From assembly GCA_030528665.1 (NCBI GenBank), contig JAUMYK010000013.1:1-32372 (forward strand): 32,372 bases of DNA, read 5' to 3'. The DNA comes from a bacterium. GTDB lineage: Bacteria > Patescibacteria > JAEDAM01 > Absconditabacterales > Absconditicoccaceae. Below are positions 9,087 to 17,663 of this stretch, piece after piece; the first letter of the stretch is position 1; the number at the start of each line of letters is the position of its first letter. Below the pieces are notes generated by a model. It made no database searches, had not been told where the DNA came from, and worked only from the letters and a program-made list of their open reading frames with translations. The translations under genes and the position numbers were made by a program.

Positions 9087-9845
9087 ATGGGAAGACGACA
9101 TAGTATCGCAGCTAAAAAAGCCTCAGGAGATGCTGCAAAATCCAGAATCTATAGTATCGTGGGTAAAAAAATCCAGATCGCAGCCAAAAATGGAGCTGAC
9201 CCAAAAATGAATCCTGCACTGGAGATGATCTTAGAAAAAGCCAGATACCACGGTCTCCCAAAAGATGTTATCGAAAGAGCTATTCTCAAGGGTTCAGGAC
9301 AGCTTGAGGGCGAAGAGATGAAAGAAGTGATCTACGAAGGCTATGGTCCCAATGGTGCAGCCCTCTTGATCAAAACCATTACTTCCAATACCAATAGAAC
9401 CTCACAGACCGTCAGAACAGCCCTTCAAAAAGCAGGTGGTTCGATGGCAGAAATCGGTGCTGTAGCTCGACAGTTTAAAGAACAAGGACTGATTATCCTT
9501 GATGGAAAAACTGAACATTATGAAGATAAAGGAAGGCAGATGGAAAGAGTGTTGCCTTTTGATGCAGAGGAGTTGGAGATGGAGCTTTTAGAGTTGGCAA
9601 TAGAGGATATGACCATCGAGGACCAACATGCTGAAGTCTATACCTCCAAAACTGACTTTATTACGGTGAGACAGCAGATCGCAGATTTAGGATATCATAT
9701 TACTGAGGCGGATATTCACTTTTTCGCAGACAATCAGGTCAATCTCGCAGGGGAGGATCAGGAAATCTTTGAGAAGATGCTAGAGCTGATTAATGAGGAT
9801 GAAGATGTAGAACATATCTATCATAATGTAGAAAATTTGTCTTAG
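9087..9845 (+). CDS. YebC/TACO1 family protein
   Basis: YebC-family proteins act as transcription regulators or, as shown for some members, in translation of difficult peptide stretches. The 252-residue protein covers the full family length: the N-terminal MGRRHSIAAKKASGDAAKSR corresponds to the family's MAGHSKWxNIKHRKxxxDxxR; the middle has GLPKDVIERAILKGSG and VIYEGYGPNGAALL; the end has HADNQV-like and DVEHIYHNVE. No in-frame UGA is used. The start ATG has an AAAAGAGATG context with a GA-rich stretch seven bases upstream. It stands alone, divergent from obg. It ends in TAG. Confidence 0.92.
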   Translation: MGRRHSIAAKKASGDAAKSRIYSIVGKKIQIAAKNGADPKMNPALEMILEKARYHGLPKDVIERAILKGSGQLEGEEMKEVIYEGYGPNGAALLIKTITSNTNRTSQTVRTALQKAGGSMAEIGAVARQFKEQGLIILDGKTEHYEDKGRQMERVLPFDAEELEMELLELAIEDMTIEDQHAEVYTSKTDFITVRQQIADLGYHITEADIHFFADNQVNLAGEDQEIFEKMLELINEDEDVEHIYHNVENLS

Positions 9846-10028
9846 AGTGGTGATCGCATCTTCTGAGAGATAGGCAAAAAGATCGGAAGAGCAAAAAGAG
9901 ATGCTCGTATTTTTGGGGAGGAGTTGATGTCAATATCGTTATGCTTATCAAGATGATTTTGCAAGTGAAAGGTGCTTGTAAAAAGGACTTTTGTTTGAAA
10001 TATTCTTTAAGATTAATAAATTGAGAGT
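9846..10028. other. Intergenic stretch without a convincing gene
   Basis: Reading all frames with UGA = Gly I find only short open stretches (up to about 55 codons with no good start) and no hairpin with a T-run. It leads into the GC-rich island at 10041. Confidence 0.4.
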
Positions 10029-10040
10029 ATAAATAAAAAC

Positions 10041-10205
10041 AAAATGCAGGTCAATACCTACCTCGACCGTAATCGCTCTCCTTAGGGTGGTACAGTCCGG
10101 AGTGAGGGGCTACTCTGTTACTCAAGCCTCTGACGAGAACGATGGCCTCGTCCCATAGTGCCGTCATGATGATATATCATCTATGGAGAAAATGACTCCA
10201 TATAA
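10041..10205. ncRNA. Candidate structured non-coding RNA
   Basis: This block is about 57% G+C from 10046 to 10165, against clearly A+T-rich flanks, and holds no reading frame. Hairpins can be drawn throughout: GCAGGT/ACCTAC (10046-10061), CTCC/GGAG (10078-10102), GAGG..CT/AGCCTC (10104-10130), GACGAG/CTCGTC (10132-10152), CCATAG/CTATGG (10153-10186) with a 14-base palindrome (10168-10181) in it, and ATGGAG/CTCCAT (10183-10201). The strand is unsettled: a TATAAA at 10029-10034 would start a plus transcript near 10041, while the first hairpin pairs fully only on the minus strand, where a T-rich tract follows. The next gene has its own promoter downstream, which argues against a riboswitch. I could not match it to 6S, SRP, tmRNA or RNase P RNA. 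Confidence 0.5.
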
Positions 10206-10215
10206 AACTACTTCA

Positions 10216-10243
10216 TTGAAAATAAAAAAATAACAAATATAAA
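10216..10243 (+). promoter_or_regulatory. Promoter for the glycosidase-like lipoprotein
   Basis: TTGAAA (10216-10221), a 16-base spacer and TATAAA (10238-10243). Transcription would start near 10250, only a few bases before the ATG at 10253, which implies a leaderless or nearly leaderless mRNA. The area is very A-rich, so chance matches are possible. Confidence 0.45.
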
Positions 10244-10252
10244 AAAAATACC

Positions 10253-11215
10253 ATGAAAACAATTGTTAAAAAGCTCCTTTTTGTAGGAGTTGTGATTTAT
10301 TTCTTTTTTGCCTGCTCCAAAGCAGAGCAAGACTATGCAGATACTTCTCTGGAGACTGAGCAATCTACTGCTTCGGATTTGGAGATGGATCAAGGTAAAG
10401 ATGTTATTGATCTCTCTCGTTTGACACAAAGGGTTCCTCCTGGGCTTGAGCCTGGAGAGTATTGGGATCGTGAAGGAAATATTAATGGACTACAGTATCA
10501 TGTATGCCACAAAAAGGATGGTAGAAAATGGTATTGGATTTCAATTCCACTTTCGCGATGGAAATTAAAGCTTGGTTATCAAATCCTTGAAAATACAGAT
10601 TCCGCAAATCCAACTTTTAAAAAAATGGATATTGAAGATTGGAATCGGATAGCATGGAGGGAGCCAACTTTGATGAAGGTTAATGCATCTTTCTTTAATC
10701 CAGTTAAGAATCCTTTTAGTTCCTATGGGCCACTTGGAAGTAAGGCTGAAGTAGCACATCCTATTGGAGAGGATAATAAGGTTGTATCTCTAGGATACGA
10801 TCCTCGAGAGTATGGGAGTCGAAGTTTAGTAGTACAAGGAAGGAAGGCATATGTCATCAGTCCGAGCTGTATTTCCTCTCAGGGGGTGTGTAGTTCCTTT
10901 GATCTGCTAGTATCTGGTCTTGATCCTGCAATTGACAAGCGTTCTACAGAAAAAATTGGACGCGTGATGATTGGGATTGATAGCACAACACGTCCTGTGA
11001 TTAATATCTTTGTTACTGGAAGTGGTAGTGATGGTGGAGCTACGCAGGCTGAAGCTATTACAGTCTTGAGAGATTATCTGCTATGTGATGAGATTCTAAT
11101 GCTTGATGGGTCGGCTTCTTCAAACTTTTGTTGGAGAGACAAGATAGTAGTTAAATCTTCTGACGCTCTTGGTACAAGAAATATTCCTATCCTATTAAGA
11201 GCAGTAAGAAGATAA
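10253..11215 (+). CDS. Secreted phosphodiester glycosidase (NAGPA) domain protein
   Basis: The 320-residue protein starts with a signal peptide (MKTIVKKLLF... FFFACSK); the Cys at about residue 21 could be a lipid-anchoring site although the lipobox FFAC is atypical. An acidic linker follows to about residue 60. The rest matches the NAGPA/DUF2233 phosphodiester glycosidase domain: NASFFNP at about 143, RVMIGID at about 238, and the C-terminal ILMLDGSASSNF, the usual DGGGSS-type motif. Members cleave sugar phosphodiesters or peptidoglycan-linked sugars outside the cell; the substrate here is unknown. No UGA codons are used. It is preceded by its own promoter and closed by a perfect 12-bp terminator. 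Confidence 0.85.
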   Translation: MKTIVKKLLFVGVVIYFFFACSKAEQDYADTSLETEQSTASDLEMDQGKDVIDLSRLTQRVPPGLEPGEYWDREGNINGLQYHVCHKKDGRKWYWISIPLSRWKLKLGYQILENTDSANPTFKKMDIEDWNRIAWREPTLMKVNASFFNPVKNPFSSYGPLGSKAEVAHPIGEDNKVVSLGYDPREYGSRSLVVQGRKAYVISPSCISSQGVCSSFDLLVSGLDPAIDKRSTEKIGRVMIGIDSTTRPVINIFVTGSGSDGGATQAEAITVLRDYLLCDEILMLDGSASSNFCWRDKIVVKSSDALGTRNIPILLRAVRR

Positions 11216-11231
11216 AAAGTTAGCAACCTAT

Positions 11232-11266
11232 ATAACCGTAGGGTTTCCCTACGGTTATTGTTTTAT
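11232..11266 (+). terminator. Terminator of the glycosidase-like gene
   Basis: ATAACCGTAGGG (11232-11243) and CCCTACGGTTAT (11247-11258) form a perfect 12-bp stem with a three-base loop, followed by TGTTTTATTT. Confidence 0.9.
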
Positions 11267-11285
11267 TTCCCATATAGATATTCTT

Positions 11286-11702
11286 ATGGTGATGACTATC
11301 CAAAATTTCCTTAAAAGGCACAAAAATATTTCGCGTATTCTTCTCATTTTCTTTGTTTATATGTTACTCAATTATATCGCTTGAATGATGGTAACTGTGG
11401 TGTTTGCAATTGATTTACAGCAACATCATTGTGGCTGATTCTGATTTTCCTTGTATTGGTGCATTATGATAGAAAATATGGTTGAATATACTATTTCTTT
11501 TCTTACTTCCTTTAGTCCGCTCGTATTTGTAATATTTTTTATGGGGTTAGGCATGCTCGTGGTTGAAATAATGAGTCATTTTTGAGGCTTGGGAATACAT
11601 GTGAGTCCTTTTACTCTAGGAATGGTTGGTTTTCTTACTGTAGCTATTGTGATAGGGCTAGTCTATCTTCTCAGAAAATGGAGTAAAAAGAGAAGGAAGT
11701 AA
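11286..11702 (+). CDS. Small multi-pass membrane protein (138 aa)
   Basis: This gene is hidden under the standard code because four TGA codons cut it into fragments. Read with Gly it gives 138 residues with about four hydrophobic helices: residues 17-45 (ILLIFFVYMLLNYIAG...), about 52-65, about 70-92 (FVIFFMGLGMLVV) and about 108-128, and a basic C-terminal tail KWSKKRRK. I do not recognise the family. The start could be the ATG at 11286 or the next in-frame ATG at 11292; neither has a Shine-Dalgarno. It comes directly after the glycosidase terminator and before two more orphan membrane genes on the same strand. Confidence 0.7.
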
Positions 11703-11860
11703 AAGAGAAGCTTCTGAGCATAAGTATACAGAGATAGAGTTGAGGAATGATGCTACATGAGTTACATTTCTAGTTGATACTCACTTTTTATTTGTTTACA
11801 GAAATGATCTCAATAGTGTTTGGGCTGTAGGAGCTTTTTTATCCACTTCATAGGATCACA

Positions 11861-12562
11861 ATGAAAATAACCTGATTTAAACTCTTTTTCTTAGCTATCG
11901 TTACTTTGATCCTTGGCATCTTGATAGGATATCTTTTGCAAACAAAAACTTCCTTACCAAAGGAGTTTTGGGATATTCAATCACTCTTATACCAAAGAAA
12001 AAACTATCTCAGGAACAAAGTAGCTCAGTGAAAAGCTTTGAATGCAACTGAAAAAATGGACTACTTCTATCTGATGAATCAATCAGCTTCACTTACTACA
12101 GGAGATGACAATTATCCGAGTCGTGTTACTCATAGAGAGCAGTTACCTATATGGAGAACCCCTTATCGAAAAGGAAAAATAGGAGATCAAGAGGTCAGCA
12201 TTCCTCAGTATGGAAGTATTCTTTTTCATGAGGCTTTTATTGGAGGAGTGAGTAGCAAGGATACGCTCTATACCTTTGATCTGGATACCATACCATTTTC
12301 TGGAACGCAGTTGCAAGGCAAGGTCATAGCTGGTAGTGGAATTACGATTACTCTAGATGCGTGGTATCCGCAAACTTCTGAATCCATAGTCAGAAAAACC
12401 AAGCAACTAAAATTCTGAGCTGGCGAAAGCTTTTACATTACTCCACGAAATGATCCTTATTTCTTCCAATCAGGAGAAGAAAAGTGAATTATAGGATGAT
12501 TTGATATTACTATTGAGCTGTTGGAAGATGAGACCAATTTTCACTATGCACTCATATTTTAA
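11861..12562 (+). CDS. Membrane-anchored or secreted orphan protein (233 aa)
   Basis: Five in-frame TGA codons read as Gly give one 233-residue protein. It has a single N-terminal membrane segment (about residues 7-27, FFLAIVTLILGILIGYLL) and an extracytoplasmic part that looks beta-rich. Features include a middle block HREQLPIWRTPY, the strand-like GTQLQGKVIAGSGITITL, and a C-terminal GFDITIELLEDE. I do not recognise a family. The ATG at 11861 has an AGGA seven bases upstream. Spacing of 8 bases to the next gene suggests coupling. It probably belongs with the flanking membrane proteins in one unit. Confidence 0.75.
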
Positions 12563-12570
12563 TTTGTTCC

Positions 12571-13053
12571 TTGATTCTTAAAAGCTTTAAAAGGGTAATT
12601 GATAAAAACAGCATAGACAAAAGGAATTTATTTGGAATAATACACATAGGAATGATTTTTATTATTACCTTCTTTGTGAGCATACTTCTCATAGTGGATG
12701 TACGGTATAGTCCTTGGAGAATGAGTTGGAGAGGTGGGGTGGCTTTGCTTTTATGGTCTCCTCTGGCTATAGTGGTAATTTTACTCTCTTTACTTTTGGT
12801 TTGGAAGCAACGGGAGAGTTGGATCGTGCTGATGTCTTGTTGAATGATGTATCTAGTGTGGAGAGGAATGAGAAAGTATATGACTACCCCTTTATTTCCT
12901 CCTTATTCAAAAAATCTTCTCTTTTGGCAGAGCCTGATAATTTTTTTACTCGTACAAATGGGAGGATTGTTATTACTATATATTGCCGGAAAGCATCCAG
13001 TTGAACCGCACTTTGATCCGAGTTTTTCAATTGTTAAACTATTTCTTTCATAG
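12571..13053 (+). CDS. Four-helix membrane protein (160 aa or less)
   Basis: Reading the TGA at 12841-12843 as Gly joins two fragments into one frame of up to 160 residues. Four hydrophobic helices are visible: about 25-45 (MIFIITFFVSILLIVDV), 55-78 (ALLLWSPLAIVVILLSLLLVW), 83-97 and 115-137. The family is not recognised. The start is uncertain: a TTG at 12571, eight bases after the previous stop, or the ATG at 12652 with an AGG very close by. Another frame of 96 residues overlaps it (12714-13004), but it lacks a start near the previous gene and I treat it as a shadow. Ends in TAG. Confidence 0.6.
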
Positions 13054-13099
13054 TGATGTTTTGCTAGGAAATTCCACTCTCCATCTATCTTTCTCTTAA

Positions 13100-13138
13100 A
13101 TAAAAAAAGCCTGAATGCTGAATTCAGACCTTAATTTT
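13100..13138 (-). terminator. Terminator of the argS-lspA-DUF3127 operon
   Basis: On the minus strand GTCTGAAT pairs with ATTCAGGC (one G-T pair) around a short loop, followed by seven T. It lies about 25 bases past the stop of the DUF3127 gene. Confidence 0.75.
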
Positions 13139-13159
13139 CCTAGCTATCAAAAGTAATCC

Positions 13160-13471
13160 TTAGAAAGGAAGATCATCGCTAGAAGAAGCGCTTGTTGAAG
13201 CTGATTTTTCAATTCTTCGGCAAGTGATACTGTTAAAGTATCTTCCAGGTTGATTTCTAGATTCGTTTGCTCTTGCGTTCAAGTGAACAGTGATCAAATC
13301 TCCATTATTTACATCAGCCAAAAGATTGATCTTGTCTCTAAAAAAATCTACAGCGATAGACCCTTTAAACTCTCTATCAGTATTTTCCTCCAAAACGATA
13401 GTTTGTTTTTCAACTCCTTCTCCGATAGTCTCTCTCGGTCCGATAAATTTTACAAATCCTGTGTATTGCAT
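13160..13471 (-). CDS. DUF3127-type OB-fold protein with SSB-like tail
   Basis: The 103-residue protein has the pattern of DUF3127 proteins: the strand FVKFIGPRETIGE, the central KQTIVLEE, FFRDKINLLADVNNGDLITVHLNARA and a YFNSITCRRIE end. Members are predicted OB-fold, single-strand DNA binding-like proteins. The C-terminus is a Ser-rich linker ending in DDLPF, which closely mimics the acidic tip (DDDIPF) by which bacterial SSB recruits partner enzymes. This suggests it binds nucleic acid and DNA-repair or replication partners. No UGA codon is used. It is the last gene of the argS-lspA unit, 45 bases after the lspA stop. Confidence 0.8.
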   Translation of the reverse strand: MQYTGFVKFIGPRETIGEGVEKQTIVLEENTDREFKGSIAVDFFRDKINLLADVNNGDLITVHLNARANESRNQPGRYFNSITCRRIEKSASTSASSSDDLPF

Positions 13472-13516
13472 AATAGTAGTAGTAATGAATAAAAAAGTAA
13501 TCTACTTACTTGCACT

Positions 13517-13942
13517 TTATGGTTTTCTTGAAGAATTGCAAGGGAAAATCTCATCAAAAAGCAGAACAGCAACTGCTATGCTCAGCAAAATATCTGCTAT
13601 ATTAAATACAGGAAAACTTCCTAATGCTATAAAATCCCTTACACCACCTAGTAAAATTCTGTCGAATAGGTTTCCGAGTGTTCCAGCGAGCAGGAGGATA
13701 AAACTCGTAGCGCTGAGTACTTTTTCTTTGCGTAAATAGAAAAAAAATCAGATTCAGAGCAATGAGAGGCTAATGACAATACTGGAGGGAACAGCAATTC
13801 CTCGAGAAATCCCTGTATTCAACAGAGGATGAAGGAGTGGTAGCTCTTCTCCCCATCTCAGAGTATAGAAAAGATACTTAGTTCCTTGATCAAGGAGGAA
13901 AAGTAAGAAAATACTGAGTCAGATTTGTATATTTTTATGCAT
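13517..13942 (-). CDS. lspA: Lipoprotein signal peptidase LspA
   Basis: LspA is the membrane aspartyl protease that cuts the signal peptide from diacylglyceryl-prolipoproteins. The 141-residue product has the four helices of the family and all its motifs: DQGTK at about 18, NTGISRG at about 42, AGTLGNLFDR with the catalytic Asp at about 94, and FPVFNIADI with the second catalytic Asp at about 117. Three TGA codons (in IGLS and in LLGIGFFF) read as Gly. It is almost invisible to standard gene finding. Start at the ATG 13942 with a short GGAT before it. It is 33 bases after the argS stop and could process the lipoproteins at 2786 and 10253. Confidence 0.93.
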
Positions 13943-13975
13943 ATCCAGGTTGATAACTAAATCGTAAGCTGATGA

Positions 13976-15688
13976 TTACATAGTTTGCGGAGTATTGATT
14001 CCTAGCAGCTCAAGAGCATTTTTGAGGGTTTGCTGGATTCCGGCAACAAGTGCAAGACGAGCCTGACTTAGCTTTGGCGCATCGGTATCCAAAATTTTAG
14101 CACTATGATAGTAGCTCGCAAATTGTTTTGCAAGCCCTAGCGCAAATCTTGCAATAATATTGGGTTTATATTCCTGTGCTGCTTTCTTAACGATACTAGG
14201 GAAACTAGCAAGTTGGACAAGGAGGTTTTTTTCACTCTCGAGTTCTAAAAGACTGAAGTCTGGATCTTGAAAATCTATTCCCTCTGCTTTTCTGAAAATT
14301 GAACAGATCCTTGCATACATATATTGGAGGTAGGGACCAGTCTCTCCTTCAAAGGAAAGTGCAGTCTGCTTATCAAAGGTAATCCCCTTTTCTGAATCTT
14401 GGAGGAGCATCCCAAATTTCATAGCACCAAAGGCTACATCTCTAGCAATGCTGGATTTTTCCTCAGCTGGTAAGTCACGCGTATCGACCATTTCCTGTGC
14501 TTTTTCTAGCAGGCTATCACGAAAATCTTCATACAATACAACATTTCCAGCGCGAGATGACATTTTTCCATCAACCAAATCTACCAGTCCATAGGAAATA
14601 TGTTGGAGTTTATCGTGATTAAAGCCAATCAGTTCCAGGGTTTTGAAGAGTTGCTCAAAATGATGTTCTTGCTCAAGTCCTACAATATAGAGTGATTTAT
14701 CATAGTTAGGAAAATCAGCTTCTTTTTGATAGGCAAGCGCAATATCTTTGGTAGAGTAGAGGGAGGTTCCATTGGATTTGAGCAGGAGGAAAATACCAAG
14801 TCCATAGGCTTCCAAATCCATAATAATAGCACCTTGACTTTTTTGGGCTATACCCTGTTCTAGGAGCTCATGTACTTTTTCAATACCTGGTTGTTCTACC
14901 ATACTTTCAAAGTACCACTTGTCAAAATCTTCAGTCCCAAGCTCAGCAAAAATTTTCTTCATATCCTCGAGACACATTGCTCTTGTTTCTTGCCAAAATG
15001 CAAGCAATTCAGGATCTCAGTCTTCGAGCTGTTTTTGTAATGAAGCAATCTCTGCTTTGTAGACTTCTGGGTTTTCATCGACCTTTCTCGTGGCTGAGGT
15101 ATACAGCTCTCCCACCCATTTGCTGAGATTCAGATTTGGAAAATCAGAATTATCAAATTTTTTATAGTACCATATCCATTTGGCTACATGGGCTCCAATA
15201 TCACCTGGATAGCAGGTTTTGATCACCTTGTAACCTGCAAAGCGCAAAATCCTTGAAATGGATTCAGCCAAGAGACAGTTTCTAACATGTCCGATATGAA
15301 TCGATTTGTGCGTATTGGGAGCTCGTCATTCTAGGAGAATTGTTTCTCATAGTGTTGCTCATTGTCCAAACTGAGTTTTTTGTACTTGGATGCTCTTGAG
15401 TACCTCTTCTGCAATTGTTTGTGTTTTCAGAAAGGCATTAAGGTAAGGACCTACTGCTTTGATCTGAGTAAAAGGATGTAAATTCTGATCCTGAAGAGCA
15501 GTTTCCAATTTGCTTGCGATCGCTACCGGAGAGAGTCCCAAGGGCTTTGCAAACTGAAAACAAGGAAATGCAAAATCTCATGCGATATTTTCTGGTGCAA
15601 TTTGAATAAGATCTACCAGAGTATCCGCAGAGGTATCCAGATGTGGAGAAAGCAAATCAGCAAAACGTTTTTTGTATGAGCTTAACAT
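13976..15688 (-). CDS. argS: Arginyl-tRNA synthetase
   Basis: A complete class I arginyl-tRNA synthetase of 570 residues. The N-terminal Add1 domain (residues 1-100) precedes the HIGH motif at 131-134 (IHIGHVRN). The KMSSR motif is at about 375-379 (DGKMSSRAGNVV), and the C-terminal DALR anticodon-binding domain covers the last 120 residues. Five TGA codons read as Gly; four of them cluster between residues 37 and 121, so the standard code shows only fragments. Start ATG 15688, no clear Shine-Dalgarno. It is first in an operon with lspA and the DUF3127 gene. A likely promoter lies at 15722-15750. Confidence 0.95.
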
Positions 15689-15721
15689 AGTGAAGTAATA
15701 GAGAAGGAATAAATTTTTCTT

Positions 15722-15750
15722 AGTATAAAAATTCCTTGATCAAATGCAAA
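15722..15750 (-). promoter_or_regulatory. Probable promoter for argS
   Basis: On the minus strand TTTGCA (15750-15745), a 17-base spacer and TATACT (15727-15722). The start of transcription would be near 15715, about 27 bases before the argS ATG. The -35 box is only half consensus. Confidence 0.45.
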
Positions 15751-16049
15751 GTTTTTTTGCATCTCAAAGAGTGCGATATGAGAGTAGTTTTTTGAACTAT
15801 GGATATGCTCTCCTAGGAGAGCTAGGTGCTGAGCCGACTTGATTTCGATTTGCAAATGTTGAGGAAATAGCTACACTTCATACTACACTCTTTCGAAAGT
15901 ATTCGGAGGGAGGGATTTTTATTCTTTGATCACTATCAGATGAAAAAAACGATGATACTGCTCGGAGCTGGTATACTTTTTGCGATGAATCCACTTATCT
16001 ATGCTCAATCTGCTCAGGAAGTCAGCCAGGCTTTGGACAATTTTTCTAA
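15744..16049 (+). CDS. Doubtful small ORF overlapping the next gene (101 aa)
   Basis: With UGA = Gly (two codons) an ATG at 15744 opens a frame of 101 residues that fills the gap after argS and then runs 110 bases into the gene at 15940 in a different frame. The first 67 residues look protein-like (MQSFFASQRVRYESS..., then FRFANVEEIATLHTTLF); the overlapping part is Cys-rich and unlike them. No family is recognised and no Shine-Dalgarno is seen. It could be a real small protein, or chance in a low-stop code. Confidence 0.3.
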
Positions 16050-16575
16050 CCAACTTGATCATATCTTGCAAGAAGAAGCAGACATTTTACAAGAACAAAC
16101 ACAAATCTTGCAAGAACAGGCACAACTGCCATTTGGAGATCCTTCTCTTGATACGATCCTAGATCAATCACAATCAGCTCTTGCGAGACCATCAGATCAG
16201 ATGCAGTCAGGTGCTTTAGACAGCGTGCATTTCTATATGAACAAGTATAATATCAATCACTGTGAAGTCAATGGACAGCAGGTTCCTTGTGAAGAATTGT
16301 TAGCAGATGCTGCAGGATTTATTCGCTCATTACCATTTGTAGGTAGTTTAGAGCAGCACTTTGGATCACTGGTATCAGTAATGTTGCGGGTAATAGGTAT
16401 TAGTGTGGTGCTGGGATTGATCGGATTTATCTTCTGGATCGCAATGCTCATCGACGCTATCAAGCATCAAAAAGACAATAAAGCGGTGTGGATTCTGGTG
16501 ATTGTATTTGGAAATATTTTGGGAGCGCTTATCTACTTTTTTGTAGAGAAACTCGATAGAAACAAGAAAAAGTAA
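15940..16575 (+). CDS. Secreted/membrane protein with PLDc_N-like C-terminus (211 aa)
   Basis: The N-terminus is a signal peptide ending about residue 23 (LIYAQSAQ). A Gln/Glu-rich coiled-coil-like stretch with imperfect seven-residue repeats (ILQEEAD, ILQEQTQ, ILQEQAQ) covers about residues 42-65. Two cysteines (about 109 and 116) could pair outside the cell. The C-terminal third has two membrane helices separated by DAIKHQKDNKAVWILVIVF, a pattern of the PLDc_N family of small membrane domains, and a basic end DRNKKK. No UGA codons. Function unknown; an envelope role is likely. It is followed by a good terminator. Confidence 0.8.
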   Translation: MKKTMILLGAGILFAMNPLIYAQSAQEVSQALDNFSNQLDHILQEEADILQEQTQILQEQAQLPFGDPSLDTILDQSQSALARPSDQMQSGALDSVHFYMNKYNINHCEVNGQQVPCEELLADAAGFIRSLPFVGSLEQHFGSLVSVMLRVIGISVVLGLIGFIFWIAMLIDAIKHQKDNKAVWILVIVFGNILGALIYFFVEKLDRNKKK

Positions 16576-16628
16576 TATCCTGAATTCCTAGGTTCGGATT
16601 GCCTCCCTTTAGAGGAATACCTTCTTGT

Positions 16629-16672
16629 CAAAAAAGACCTGATTGCTCTTCAGGTTTTTTTTTCTTTTTTTC
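16629..16672 (+). terminator. Terminator after the 15940-16575 gene
   Basis: ACCTGA (16637-16642) and TCAGGT (16650-16655) form the stem, extended by A-T pairs, followed by a long T-run. Confidence 0.8.
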
Positions 16673-16740
16673 AAGGAGGAAATGCGTTTCGGAGTGAGAA
16701 GACGGTATTGAAATAGACGCCTAGCACGATCTGAGAAATG

Positions 16741-17640
16741 CTATGCTCCAATAATCTGCTCGAAGAGATGCTGAGCATCAAAGGCAGTTTGTTCAAGTTG
16801 ATATTCAGCTTGGAAGCTTGTCAATTGATCATACTTGGGACTCAAAATCTGGAGTGTATCTGCTCAGACTTCGAGGAGTTGAGCAAGCTGTTCAAGAAAA
16901 GCTGGCTGAGGCAGCTGATCAAGAATGAAAATCAGTTTTTTTGCTTTTTTAACTTGCTGGAGTAGCTCAGGATTGTGCAGTTTGCTCCATCTTGCCACAG
17001 CTACAAAATGATAGGATGCAGAACGAGTCAAGAGGAGTGAGGAGAGTTTTACTAGTTCTTCAAAGTAGTTTCCTAATGCAATGATGACAGTCTCTGCTTC
17101 AGGATTGTGAATCAGACTGATCAGCTCTGGATTTTCCGCTAAAGCTTTATCGATTACGGCTAATTCCTCGTCCTCAGCTAAAGTATAGATACTCTCTGCG
17201 ATTTCCTGATTATTGAGTGCAAGATAGCGTTTGCCATTTTGCTTGAGTACGGAAAGAAAATGATGCTCATCAAAAGGAAAAAAAAGATCAAAACCTGACG
17301 CCAAAAGGGCAGGAAAGGATTGGTTTTCAGGAGCAGTTTTTCTCCCAAAACTACTGAGCCCATCAAAACTGCTGATCAAGCAGAGTTCAGAATACTCCGA
17401 GATCGCAGGTAACAAGAGTTCATTGCTGAGTTCAGAGAGGATGAGGAGGATACGATCAGATTTTTTGATTCCTTTTTCTCAGGCAAGCGTTTCAAAAGAC
17501 TGATTGAGCAGCAGGGGAGGCTGGGGCAAAGCTGGATATTCGTAGTCTGAGATTACCCAGTCAAAAGCGATATCCTCTTGTTCTAAAAGCTCAAAAAAGT
17601 AAGGACTCAGGCTGAGTTTAGAGAGATTATGAGAAAGCAT
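16741..17640 (-). CDS. Transketolase-like protein, apparently degenerate (299 aa)
   Basis: Two TGA codons (in ETLAGEKG and LLEVGADT) are read as Gly; the frame then ends in TAG at 16741. The middle, FDGLSSFGRK then ASGFDLFFPFDEHHFLSVLK, resembles the end of the pyrimidine-binding domain of DXS/E1-beta transketolases (GxDG...P.DE.E). The last 120 residues, with ETVIIALGNYFEELVKLSSL and KAKKLIFILDQ, resemble the transketolase C-terminal domain. The N-terminal cofactor-binding glutamate region is not recognisable, so catalysis is doubtful. The protein is only half the length of DXS and would need a partner subunit. It is the last gene of the envelope operon, 23 bases after the penicillin-binding protein. 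Assignment is by eye. Confidence 0.65.
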
Positions 17641-17663
17641 AGGTCAAAAAAGAGAAATAAAAT

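Noticed and set aside
10041..10205. T-box leader, because of AGGGTGGTAC followed by CTCGTCCC
   Set aside because: No stem I or specifier region is recognisable, the two words are about 60 bases apart, there is no following terminator on the plus strand, and the downstream gene is a secreted lipoprotein with its own promoter, not an amino-acid gene.
11662..11853. Open frame of 63 codons between the two orphan membrane genes, with one TGA as Gly
   Set aside because: No ATG or GTG start; the first part overlaps the previous gene, and stops are rare in a two-stop code, so chance is likely. A frameshift product of the preceding gene cannot be excluded.
12714..13004. 96-codon frame overlapping the four-helix membrane gene
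   Set aside because: It lies within the other frame, has no own signals, and lacks the coherent helix pattern of the chosen frame.
13290..13739. 149-codon plus-strand frame opposite lspA and the DUF3127 gene
   Set aside because: It is the antisense shadow of two well-supported genes; the Ser/Lys/Leu-rich product has no family pattern.
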